Origin: Pelagophyceae sp. CCMP2097
Taxonomy: Eukaryota > Sar > Pelagophyceae
Reading direction: 5' to 3'
DNA: 20,435 nt
Assembly (NCBI GenBank): GCA_026770575.1
Contig: MU657220.1
Span: 283,708 to 304,142, forward strand
Part shown: positions 1-8,380 of the stretch, piece by piece
How the letters are laid out: each line of letters begins with the position of its first letter
Numbering within the stretch: the stretch's first letter is position 1
Program-made: the position numbers and the translations under genes
Notes under the pieces: model-generated
Database searches by the model: none
Told to the model about the DNA's origin: nothing
Seen by the model: the letters and a program-made list of their open reading frames with translations, nothing else

Positions 1-785
1 GGGGTCTCAACTCTAAAGCCGACGTAGAACCCAGTAGAAGGCGCCTTTCTCACGCATGAGTAGTGTATGTTCAGAGGAAAGTAGATGATCAAGCAAATTT
101 CAGAGTGTGTTTACTAAAAAGTGTCTATCGGCCGGCATAAGGCTGTTAATTACTCGGTTACTGATTACAAGGGGTATCGCTTATAACACCAGGGACTTTC
201 TATCAACTGCAGTTTTCGTCGGAGGCTGTTTTGCTCCTGTTGGGGGTGATAGAGGACGCCGCGCTGAGTCCCGTGATGCCCGGTCCCACAAAAATCTTCT
301 GTTAAAAACACTCAAACTGGAAATCCAGACGCCAGTTTTGGCTCGTCTGAAGCGCCACTCGCGGCACTCGTACGGGACCGGCCATATACCACCCCAGTAC
401 GTACGGACCCACCCCGTCACATAGCCAGAATTTCGATCCCTGCAGTCCTGCAGTTGACAGCCAGGCCCGAACCTTCCCGATAGAAGAGGCAAAATCAAGT
501 CAACATCAAGGTAAGGAGGCAAATAAAGATTTTATCGAGTCCATAATATTGGAGGAAACGCTTGTTCACGCCCTTGCAAGGCACCCTCCACGCGGCTGAT
601 CATTTCACGGACACCCCGGGGGGTAGGGAAGCCCGTAGCGACCACGCCCACGCCCGCGGGTGGCCTAGGAGAGCCAAAACTTTGCGCCACTTGAGACCGG
701 TTTCATCGCCGATACCCCTTGTACAATTGTACTCCGAGGTAAAGAAATCCGAGGTAATTGCGTTACTCTGCAAGCCAAAAATCCA
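1..785. other. No gene recognised; lower-GC non-coding DNA
   Basis: I see no convincing coding sequence here. The short open frames have no family motif and no codon pattern like the GC3-rich exons elsewhere. Base composition is visibly less GC-rich than in the gene-bearing parts of the window. No RNA gene could be recognised. Confidence 0.5.
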
Positions 786-1127
786 GTGCGCTGCGGTCCG
801 TATTACTCGTCAAGTGCGAAACGACTTTGCTTCTCCCCAACTTTTGAACGAATGGCTGTAGATTGCACTCGACTTTGGCGAAAACGACTCAAAAGGGTGG
901 TCGACCGTCCCTTGGAAGCCGACGCCATGTCGGAAATCGCTGTCGTGCTTCCCAAGGGCCGTTGGTTCGACATCCTCCACGCGCCGGAAGGCTTCAACGC
1001 CGACGCCGAAGACTTATGGCGCGTGGTACAGAAGGTCGAGGGCCTGCACGACATGGTCGCCGACATCCGCGCCAACCACCCAAAAAAAACTTCAAATGCT
1101 CGGCCGAGTGGCGTGCTAGGCTCCTAG
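786..1127 (+). CDS. Unrecognised coding-like fragment (hypothetical)
   Basis: A 113-codon open frame. Its middle part, about 900-1080, has the G/C-ending codon bias seen in the real exons of this window, while the DNA on both sides does not. The translated middle contains stretches such as EIAVVLPKGRWFDIL and LWRVVQKVEGLHDMVADI, which look like ordinary globular protein, but I do not recognise a family. The frame runs out in an A-rich stretch at about 1081-1095. It may be a lone exon, a decayed gene remnant or cargo of a mobile element. Similar GTAATTRCGTTACT motifs lie on both sides (about 753 and 1243). No function is proposed. Confidence 0.25.
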   Translation: MRCGPYYSSSAKRLCFSPTFERMAVDCTRLWRKRLKRVVDRPLEADAMSEIAVVLPKGRWFDILHAPEGFNADAEDLWRVVQKVEGLHDMVADIRANHPKKTSNARPSGVLGS

Positions 1128-1418
1128 TCGCCCAGAGGGCACGTAGAGAGCCCTCTTACGCCCGAAAGGGGATTTGTTTTTGGGGCAGTAACCATTTTTG
1201 GCGATATTACTGCATATTACTGCCATACCCAGTAATACCGAGTAATTACGTTACTTCCAGGTAAAACCCCGGTTAACTAACAGCCTAGCCGTGGGGACCG
1301 GTGCCGAAATCAAAGGCGGTTTAGGGTACCCCAATATTAATAACCTATTGTTGTTGATCCTCGACGGCGCCGAGGCCGCCTGCGGACCGTAAGAATCTCC
1401 CGTTTTAATGGAATTTTA
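1128..1418. other. Non-coding, AT-richer stretch with short inverted motifs
   Basis: Nothing coding is visible. Around 1200-1260 the motif ATATTACTGC and its complement AGTAATA recur close together, and GTAATTACGTTACT (about 1243) is nearly the same as GTAATTGCGTTACT at about 753. Confidence 0.35.
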
Positions 1419-1470
1419 GGGTATTTTGAAGGTAAATGTCAAGCGAATTATTCGTTTACCGGCAATACCC
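1419..1470. repeat. Nested inverted repeat (potential hairpin)
   Basis: Three pairs of complementary blocks are nested around one central base: GGGTATT (1419) with AATACCC (1464), GGTAAA (1431) with TTTACC (1455), and CGAAT (1444) with ATTCG (1450). The unpaired bases between blocks are few and lie mainly on the left arm. It sits in AT-richer non-coding DNA, so it may be an element end, a decayed MITE or a transcribed hairpin. No function is evident. Confidence 0.5.
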
Positions 1471-2654
1471 AATTCCCGGTCGATAATTTTGGGTAATTCC
1501 GATAGTAGCGATATTCGGAGGATTGCAAATCCAATTTTGATTTCGGCATGGTGGGGACCCCACGTCGGCCACAACAGACGCCCTTCTGCGTCGTTCGCAA
1601 GGCCACGCTCGTGAAGGGTGCTTAAATGAGCGACGTCAGTCGGAGGTATCAGAGGAGGTCCGTGAGGAGCGTACGGGGAGGGAGGTTGTGCGTCGTGGCG
1701 TCGTGGCGGCATCTCCGGCGTCGTGGCGGCATCTCTGCAAGAGAGCCTCCTTCTTTGCGGGCTGCTCGAAGTAGTTCACCAGCACGCCAGTCCCGCATAG
1801 ATCTGCGCACGTCAATGTGGCTTGGACCGAAACGCCGTGGTTTATCACGTGACCTTCAAAAATCAAATATCGCTGAAATTTCGTGATTGTCGTCGCTGAA
1901 AAAATCAAAACTCGCCGCATAACTTAATCCAGACTCGCCGCGGGCCGCAGATCCGCCGCAGATCCGCGACGCTAAGTTGTCCGGTACGCCCGGGGCGCCG
2001 CCACCGTCGGGCCGCGGTACGCGCGCGGCGCCGCCCTCGGCCTCGCGCGTCGAGCGCACGCGCGTGGGCACGTCAACCTGGCTGAGCCGCCCCGCCGTCC
2101 TCTTTCTGCGGCGTCCTGATTGTCTATCGGGCGGTGATGACAATTTGTTGTATGAGCGCGGCAACGCACCACTGATCTCAACCTTGCTTGCAGCTATCTT
2201 CAGAGCCCAAAATTGGAGAGTCCTAGAGAACTTTCTATACGACTTTCGATAAGAGTCGGATCCTTGCCGACGCCACCCAAACCGCGAAACAGGCCCGCCA
2301 GCGCCACCCTCGCGCGCGCAGTCGGCGGCGGCATAAGGCGAATTGTCGCGGCCGCTTAAGTCTAACCATTGAAGTTGACTCTCATATCTTACAAGACTCT
2401 CCGTGGGACCGCGGCGGTGGAGACGGTCGACGCGCGCGGCGGGCGCGCGAATCTCGGCCGTCCGTCCAGGGAAGATGATCCTTTGGCGGAGTCGGGGGAC
2501 TCGGGAGGACATGCAGCTGCCCTTGCGATCGGTCTCAGAAAGCAGCCTCGCGGCGCACCCCGGGCGCCAGAGTCCAGGCGCGCGCGCCGGTCGCCCTCCT
2601 CCCACGGCTTCGAAACGGCGGCGGCGAAGCGGACGACGCCGGGGTGTCTAGACT
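1471..2654. other. No gene recognised; GC-rich with short direct repeats
   Basis: Long open frames exist on both strands, but they overlap one another and carry no motif I recognise. Visible structure includes an 18-bp direct repeat (GGCGTCGTGGCGGCATCT) near 1696-1730 and a short CCGCAGATC tandem near 1946-1968. An AT-richer patch at about 2130-2260 contains ATACGACTTTCGATAA (2237-2252), nearly the same as a motif in a JmjC intron at 9500-9515. Confidence 0.35.
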
Positions 2655-2682
2655 GATAGGAAATCCCATGCGATAGGAAATC
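2655..2682. repeat. GATAGGAAATC direct repeat upstream of the exostosin gene
   Basis: The 11-mer GATAGGAAATC occurs twice, 17 bp apart, about 90-115 bp before the proposed start codon at 2769. The position would suit a promoter element, but the only evidence is repetition and location. Confidence 0.25.
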
Positions 2683-2768
2683 TTCGCGCGCGCGCGCCCA
2701 CGCCTCGCGCAGCGCCCGCGCCGGGGATCACCGCGGCGCAGTCCGGGGCGGGCTCTTCTCGGCCTGGG

Positions 2769-4791
2769 ATGGCGCCGAAGAAGTCTAAAGTCAAGGCGGC
2801 TGTTGCGCGGCCCACCGCGCCGCCGCGGCAAGCGCCGCCGCGAACAGAGGCGCCGCGCCGCGCGTTCGCCTTTGCCGCGATCTTCGTCGCCCTCGTCGCA
2901 TACGGCGCGACGCGGCTCCGGCGAGCGCCGCGCTCGACGGAGGGTCCGAAGTCTGATGGCCCCGTTTCGGTGCTCGACGACGCCGACGCCGCCGTCTATT
3001 CCGGCTCTGTGCGCGTCTACGTCCACGAGCTGCCGCCGGCGTACAACGTCGACATCGCGCAAGGCCTCCTCGGGCGGAAAGCGACGGAGCGCATCTACCG
3101 TGCGTGCCTTCAGGCGTCTTGGTGTGTTGTGTCCCGTCTCTTGGTGTGTTGTGTCCCGACTGCGCGGCGTCGTGTCTCGTCTGGCGCCTCGGACCCCGCG
3201 CGTCGGATGCGACGCCTGCCGCCGATGCTGCGCATCAAGGCGCCTTGGGCGGCGTGGGGCCTGGCAACGTACCAGCTGGCGCGCGTTAGGATCCGCCTTC
3301 CTCGCTGAACACGCAATCCACCTAGAGCTCTTAACCCACCCGTCTCGCGCCCAAACGCGCAAGGAAGCCACGCACGTCTACGTCCCCTTTTACCCGCAGG
3401 CGTGCGTGCGAAGCGGTGGAGCGGGGGGGCATGGAGATCGGTTTCCCCTTGCCATGTATAGGAAATGTTTGACCTTGCTCCGCGTAGTTTCTACCTCAGC
3501 ATGCAGTACGAGTGCGAGACGCGCGGCGTCGCCGGCATCGACGCGCTGCGGAGAGCGAAGGTGGAAAGGTTCCAACGATGTGCGGCGGAAGCGGCCGACG
3601 ACTTGGACGCGATCACAAAGTGCGTCTCTGGATCCGAGCACAAAGTGGATCGTGGCATGGCGCTTTTGAAAGACGGTCGATGGCATGGATCCGTTTTTGA
3701 GGCCTCGCCGACGCAGCACAAGATGCGGATCTGCAGCAAACGAGGCTGTCGCAGGCTCTTGGTGCAGCGCGTCCGCCGCGAGTCCGGCGACTGGGACGCC
3801 GGCGTCGAGCACGTCTTTTCCTCGAGCATGGACTTTGGGCGCTGTCGTGAGTCGCATCAATGTTGGTGGTCCGCTGGCGATCGAGAAAAAAACCGCTCTC
3901 TTGATTTCGACCAACAGGCGGCAACATGGGCGCGTCGGCCACGGAGCCCATGGCCGCTCTGGCGCCGGCGACGTGTTTGGCGCACGTGTCGCCTGCACAG
4001 AGCGTGTGCGCCAACGTCGAAAAGGATTTAGTCATACCTCCCTACGTCGACGCGGCAGCGTGGGCCTCCTCCGCCGACGACAAAGGCAACGTGGCCTTCT
4101 TCCGCGGCCGCGTGCGCGCGGCGGGGCGCGGCAATGAGCTTCGAAGGCAGTTGGTGGAAGTATTACGAGGCGTAAAAGCCTTTGACGTCGACGCCATCGA
4201 CGCACCAGAGTCGCCGGCAATCCTCGCGCCACAAGCGTACCGCGCCGCGATGCGCAATGCGAAGCTCTGCCTCTGCGTCGGGGGGGTCGCGCCTTGGTGC
4301 GTTTTGGTTTGCGGGGCGTAGATGGTTTGACCTTTGACGACTCGGATGGTTTGACCTTTGACGGACTTTTCAATGGACTTTTCAATGGACTTTTGGAAGG
4401 GCACCTTCTCACGCTTGCTCCCGCTAGGTCGCCGCGCCTCGTCGAGTCGGTCCTCGCCGGCTGCGTGCCCGTGTTCGTCGGCGAGTCGAACTCATCACCA
4501 GCTGGCGTCGACTGGAAAAGAGCAGCTTTGTATCTCCCAAAAGTCGGTCCTTCCACAGAGGACTGGCTCCGTCTGCGCGCGGCCAACGAGACGGACTCGA
4601 GAGCGCGGCGGCTGGTGCTCGCAGAGGTGCGGGGAAGGCTTGTTTACCGAAGCGTCGACGACGTCGTCACCTCGCCGAAAAAATCCAAGCGCACCGCCGT
4701 CGACGCCCTGCTCGAATCGCTCGAATCACGGCGACTCGAATCGCGCGAACCGCGAACAAGGGAAACAGCCGAGTCACGTCGATCCCTTTAA
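2769..4791 (+). CDS. Exostosin-family (GT47) glycosyltransferase, type II membrane protein
   Basis: Exons read as 2769-3099, 3290-3401, 3488-3846, 3918-4296 and 4428-4791; all introns are GT-AG and every phase joins (1545 nt, 514 aa). A further in-frame intron from 3620 (GTGCGT) to 3736 or 3754 is plausible and shortens a poorly matching stretch. After a basic N-terminus there is one membrane segment (residues about 32-48), as in Golgi type II glycosyltransferases. Family landmarks follow in order: VRVYVHELPPAYN, ATHVYVPFYPQA, VEHVFSSSMDFGRC, KDLVIPPYVD, VAFFRGRV, AKLCLCVGGVAPW and SPRLVESVLAGCVPVFVGES. The last two join across the 4297-4427 intron and match the exostosin nucleotide-sugar-binding core. 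The likely role is transfer of a sugar onto a glycan in the Golgi; donor and acceptor cannot be told. The start is the ATG just before the anchor. I am confident of the family, less so of the 3620 intron. Confidence 0.88.
3118..3158 (+). repeat. 19-bp direct repeat inside exostosin intron 1
   Basis: CTTGGTGTGTTGTGTCCCG occurs at 3118-3136 and 3140-3158, within the 190-bp intron 3100-3289 and just after its GTGCGT donor. The repeat is confined to the intron. Confidence 0.7.
4321..4396 (+). repeat. Two tandem repeat families inside exostosin intron 4297-4427
   Basis: GATGGTTTGACCTTTGACG is present at 4321 and 4345. It is followed directly by about three units of GGACTTTTCAAT. Both families end before the acceptor at 4427, so the expansion is purely intronic. 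Confidence 0.7.
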
Positions 4792-6132
4792 AACAGCTTG
4801 GTGGCTCTTGGACTCGGACTGAAAATAGATAGAGTGTCGGCGTCGTTGCTCGGCCCACCCGCGGCGGCGAGGCAGCGCCGGGGCGCGTTCGCAGGCACCA
4901 GGTCGGGTGCCTAGGGGGCACTGCACGCTCCTACCAGGATTTCCCCAACGTGCAACCCAACGTGCATCGCTTGAGCTCTGAGCTCGAGAGGCAGAGCTTG
5001 GGGGGCCTAGTTCGTTCATCCTTTTGAAAATGTTCCGAGTCGGCCGGAGGACCGCTCTTGCGACGCCATGTGCTTTCGGCGTCCGTCGACATCAACGGCG
5101 GTCCATCCGCGTTGGTCTCTGTAGATGCTTGAGGCGTGTCTGGGGGAATCTCGGTCCGTCTCAAAGATAGTGCGTAGGCGCATCGATGGCATCGGTTGTT
5201 GGAATCGGCGTCGAATGGCCGGCCCCTCGGAATCATGCCGTCGCTGCCGGGCGGCCAAGGACTCTGTCGCCTGCGAACTTGGCGTAAACAGACGCCGCAT
5301 GGCCGTTGACGCTCTTCGACGGCGCAACCGAATTCAACGGCGAATTGCTCTCCCTGGCCACGTGCATCATCCAATTGCTGCGAGACATTCTGAAAGTCTT
5401 GCAACATCTCAGCCCGGAGGCTCGAGGGCTCGGGGGCCGACCACTCCACGGATCCGGCATCTGGCTGAGCGCAACTACGCCCCCCGAGGGGCTTCCACGT
5501 CGACCCCGACCGAAGCGCGCTTGGCCCGAAGTTGGCCGCCATCCGCGAGCGAGGCGCGCTTTCTGCGAGGACATCCTCCCGAGGCCTGGGCACCGGGCCT
5601 CGCGGCACACCTGCCTTCTTTGAGATCCGCGAGCTCGCGCGCGCCCTGGGTCCTGGAACAACCTGCCGCACCAGAGCGACGTGGGGTCTTTAAAAGACGA
5701 ATACGACTCGTCGGAATTCCGACGAGGGTCCCTGCTTAGTTGCGCACGCTTTCCACCAGTCGCCCGGAGGCCACTCCGAGGCACGCCATCTCTGCCCCCG
5801 CACGCCCGAGTAAAGGTGCAGGGCGCGGGTCGCCGAGCACGAAGGCACGCCGACGAGGGAACCTCCCGGACCACAGTCGCACTGCACACCGACTGCACGA
5901 CGATGCCCAGGACCAAACGGTACTTTTTGAGCCCCAACTTGAAGAGGATATCTTCTTCAAGCCCCGGCCGGCGGCGAGGTGGCTTCTTCGGGGCTTGCCT
6001 GGTCGGGCGCCCAGTCCCCAAGGACCATCCCCTGATTCTGCTCAACCAACTGAGCACCATGGAAGACAGAGGCGTCGAGGCCCTGTACCACAGCCGAGTG
6101 AGTACGACGCAGAAGCTTGCATTCTTTTACGT
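4792..6132. other. No gene assigned; competing open frames
   Basis: Two frames on the minus strand (about 4931-5671 and 5233-6060) and one on the plus strand (5125-5739) are open for 200 codons or more and overlap. None shows a recognisable domain, and the sequence is GC-rich enough for long open frames to arise by chance. The minus-strand frame at about 5250-5450 (LQDFQNVSQQLDDARGQGEQ) is the most protein-like patch. A short repeat CCAACGTGCA lies near 4946-4965. A real but unrecognised gene cannot be excluded. Confidence 0.35.
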
Positions 6133-7730
6133 CTATTCGTATGATGGATACGGCGCGCCACGCCGCATTTTGTCGAGCTCGCCGCGGTACAAGGCTTCGT
6201 TACTCGCGTCGCCCCGCCGCTCAAAAATCGCACGTTCTTGCAAGGGCAGCGCCGCGTCGAGGCGGCCGAGGCGCCACAGCAGCAGCGCGAGGATGTTCAG
6301 CAACGTCGCGACGTTCGGGTGGTCCGGCCCGTGCTGTTTCTCCTGGATCTCGAGGGTGCGGCGGTAGAGCAGCTCAGCGGCGTCGAGCTTGCCCTGCGTC
6401 TGAAGCAGCAACGCGAGGTTGCCCAGTAAAATCCCGACGTTCGGGTGGTCCGGCCCGAGCTGCTTCTCCTGGATCCCGAGGACGCGGCGGTAGAGCAGCT
6501 CGGCGGCGTCGAGCTTGCCCTGCGCATGCAGCAGCGCCGCGAGATTGCCCAGCGGCTTCGCGACGTTAAGGTGGTCCGACCCGAGCTGCTTCTCCTAGAT
6601 CTCGAGGGTGCGGCGGTAGAGCGGATCGGCGACATCGAGCTTGCCCTGCACGTACATCACCACCGAGAGGTTGTTCAGCGACGCCACGCCGTCTGGGTGG
6701 TCCGGCCCGAGCTGCTTCTCCTGGATCTCGAGGGCGCGGCGGTAGAGCGGCTCGGCGGCGTCGAGCTTGCCCTGCGCATGCAGCAGCGCCGCGAGGTTGT
6801 TCAGCGCCACGGCCACTTCCGGGTGGTTCGACCCGAGCTGCTTCTCCTGGATCTCGAGGGCGCGGCGGTACAGCGGCTCGGCTGCGTCGAGCTTGCCCTG
6901 CGCCTCAAGCAGCGTCGCGAGGTTGTTCAGCGCAAAAGAGTACTCCACCGAGTCCTCGCCGTGCGCGGCCAGCGCCATGTCGCGTCGGCACTTTCGGACG
7001 TGGGCCAGGAGGTCGTACGCGGCAAGCTTCCACAGAATGTCGTCCCAAACTTTGAGCTCGGACTCGACCGGCGACTTTAAGGCTCTGTTGACGGCGTCGA
7101 GGAGACCCGAGGTCCCGACGCCGCCGGCGATGGGACCTCCATGCGCTCGGCTACGACGTCGAGGTTGCCGGAGAAGTACGTTCGAAAATACTCGTAATAG
7201 AAGTGCGACTTCGCCTTGAACTGCAGGATCTGGACGAGGTGGACCTGGAGCTCGACGACCATGGACGTGCCGTCTGGCAGCAGGAGCCGCAAGTTGATAA
7301 GGCGGTACCCGTTGAAGTGCGGTTTCTGGAAGCGGTTCTTGCTGCGGACGACGTAGACCTCGCCGGCCTCGTCGGAGAAGTCCTCGAGGACGCGCTTGAG
7401 CACGGCGACGAGGGAGGCCTCGTCGCCGCATACGATGGAGCTGCGCACGACGTCGACGAGGCGGGCCGCGTCGCCGCCGTACTCGTTCTTCGCCTTCTCC
7501 GTCGTGCGCTCCCGGCCCTTCAGGGACCCCTCAGAGTAGGCGCGGAGGACCTTGTCCTCGCCTTCGGCGCGCGCCTCGCGGATCATCTCCTTGTCCGGGT
7601 CGAGGCCGGCGTCGATGACGAGGCGCCGGCAGAAGGTGTCGAGCACCTTCTTGGCGGCGGGCGCGCGGGCGTAGAGCGCGACGAGCTGCGCGGAGCTTCG
7701 TGTGCTCGGCGCGACGTCGCCGTCGTCCAT
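6133..7730 (-). CDS. RelA/SpoT-like domain plus kinesin-light-chain TPR protein, reading frame interrupted
   Basis: Read from the ATG at 7730. The N-terminal half has EYGGDAARLVDVVRSSIV, VVRSKNRFQKPHFNGYR and VVELQVHL, resembling the RelA/SpoT-like nucleotidyltransferase fold (GYR and ELQ elements). It continues to FSGNLDVVAERMEV, near 7140. The match then moves to another frame (GVGTSGLLDAVNRAL) with no GT-AG intron of credible length, so there is a frameshift around 7100-7140. About five and a half 42-residue TPR units follow (LNNLAxLLxAQGKLDAAEPL, YRRALEIQEKQLG), ending at 6133. A TAG at 6597-6595 replaces the Gln of LEIQEKQ in the third unit, and the frame stays intact beyond it. TPR arrays bind partner proteins; whether the RelA-like domain makes nucleotides is unknown. 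It may be a pseudogene or contain assembly errors. A longer N-terminus, up to 8033, is possible but looks non-coding. Confidence 0.7.
6250..6960 (-). repeat. 126-bp tandem coding repeats (TPR units)
   Basis: Near-identical 126-bp units, each one 42-residue TPR of the kinesin-light-chain type, are repeated about five and a half times. They are similar enough in DNA that unequal crossing-over or conversion between units is likely. The unit with the TAG keeps the otherwise conserved surroundings. Confidence 0.85.
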
Positions 7731-7954
7731 CGACGGTGTCGCGTGCGCGGCCGCGAGTGCCCTCGTCGACGACGCCGACGGCGCGCGCGATGTTCCACGG
7801 ACGAGCATGCCGTTGGGCACGGTCGGCGCAGGCGGCGGCACTCGACGCGGTCGCTCTGGCCAAAGGCCGTCTCGCCGCTCAACTGCCTCTCCGTGCAAAG
7901 GGATGGCTTCCGACTGTCGTACCTTTTGAGCACCACCCTCAACCTGGGTTTGCA

Positions 7955-8003
7955 AATAAGCAGACAAGGCCCCCCACAGAGAAGGCCCCCCAAACGTCAT
8001 CGT
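7955..8003 (-). repeat. Copy 1 of a ~50-bp dispersed repeat (introner-like candidate)
   Basis: Nearly the same sequence as 8792-8842 and in the same orientation. In minus-strand sense it starts ACGATG, runs through two GGGGGGCCTT-type G-tracts and ends GTCTGCTTATT. Copy 2 lies wholly inside a JmjC intron. Copy 1 is upstream of the RelA/TPR start, so it may mark a 5' intron or be a free insertion. Confidence 0.7.
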
Positions 8004-8004
8004 T

Positions 8005-8058
8005 AAGAAGACCCCGACAGCGGCGTGGGCCAAGAAGCCCCCGACAATGGCGTGGGCC
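8005..8058. repeat. 27-bp tandem repeat, two units
   Basis: Units at 8005-8031 and 8032-8058 differ at three positions; both begin AAGAAG and end GGCGTGGGCC. The tandem adjoins the dispersed repeat at 7955-8003. Confidence 0.7.
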
Positions 8059-8380
8059 GCGAAACGCGGCGCGCCGCGGCCGGCGGGCCGCTCCGGGTCC
8101 GTGCGGGTGCCGGACTCTCAAAGGCGCGACGAGGGCGTTTCCCTCGGGTCCCCTGGCGTCGCCGGGGGGGTTCGCGATGCGGCAGATGCGGCGGGGGTAG
8201 GTATCCAAGTCCGGGACGAGCCCTTTGCAAACGCGCCCTTTGCAAACGCGCCCGCTCCGTGGCTGCGCTGGCAAAGGCTGTGATCCAAAGACGTCCGCTT
8301 GCCCAAAGGCGTCGCCTTGCCACAAATCGTGCAGACGCCCCCAGACCATCGAGAGCGCCAACGCAAGAGTACCAAAGTCC
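8059..8380. other. Intergenic stretch between the JmjC and RelA/TPR genes
   Basis: No gene is seen. It holds a 15-bp tandem (CCCTTTGCAAACGCG, twice, about 8221-8251). It should contain the 3' flank of the JmjC gene, whose stop codon is at 8383-8381; no clear polyadenylation signal was identified. Confidence 0.4.

Noticed and set aside
1856..2605. Minus-strand 249-codon open frame
   Set aside because: It crosses regions of very different base composition and has no recognisable domain; long frames arise easily in this GC-rich DNA.
5125..5739. Plus-strand frame with SCRRCRAAKDSVAC, resembling a fungal zinc cluster
   Set aside because: Only part of the Cys pattern is present, two minus-strand frames overlap it, and the rest of the frame is low-complexity Arg/Ala/Pro.
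6595..6597. TAG read as Gln through a non-standard genetic code
   Set aside because: Only one such codon is seen. The reconstructed JmjC and exostosin genes contain no internal TAG, and the same gene also has a frameshift, so mutation or sequence error is simpler.
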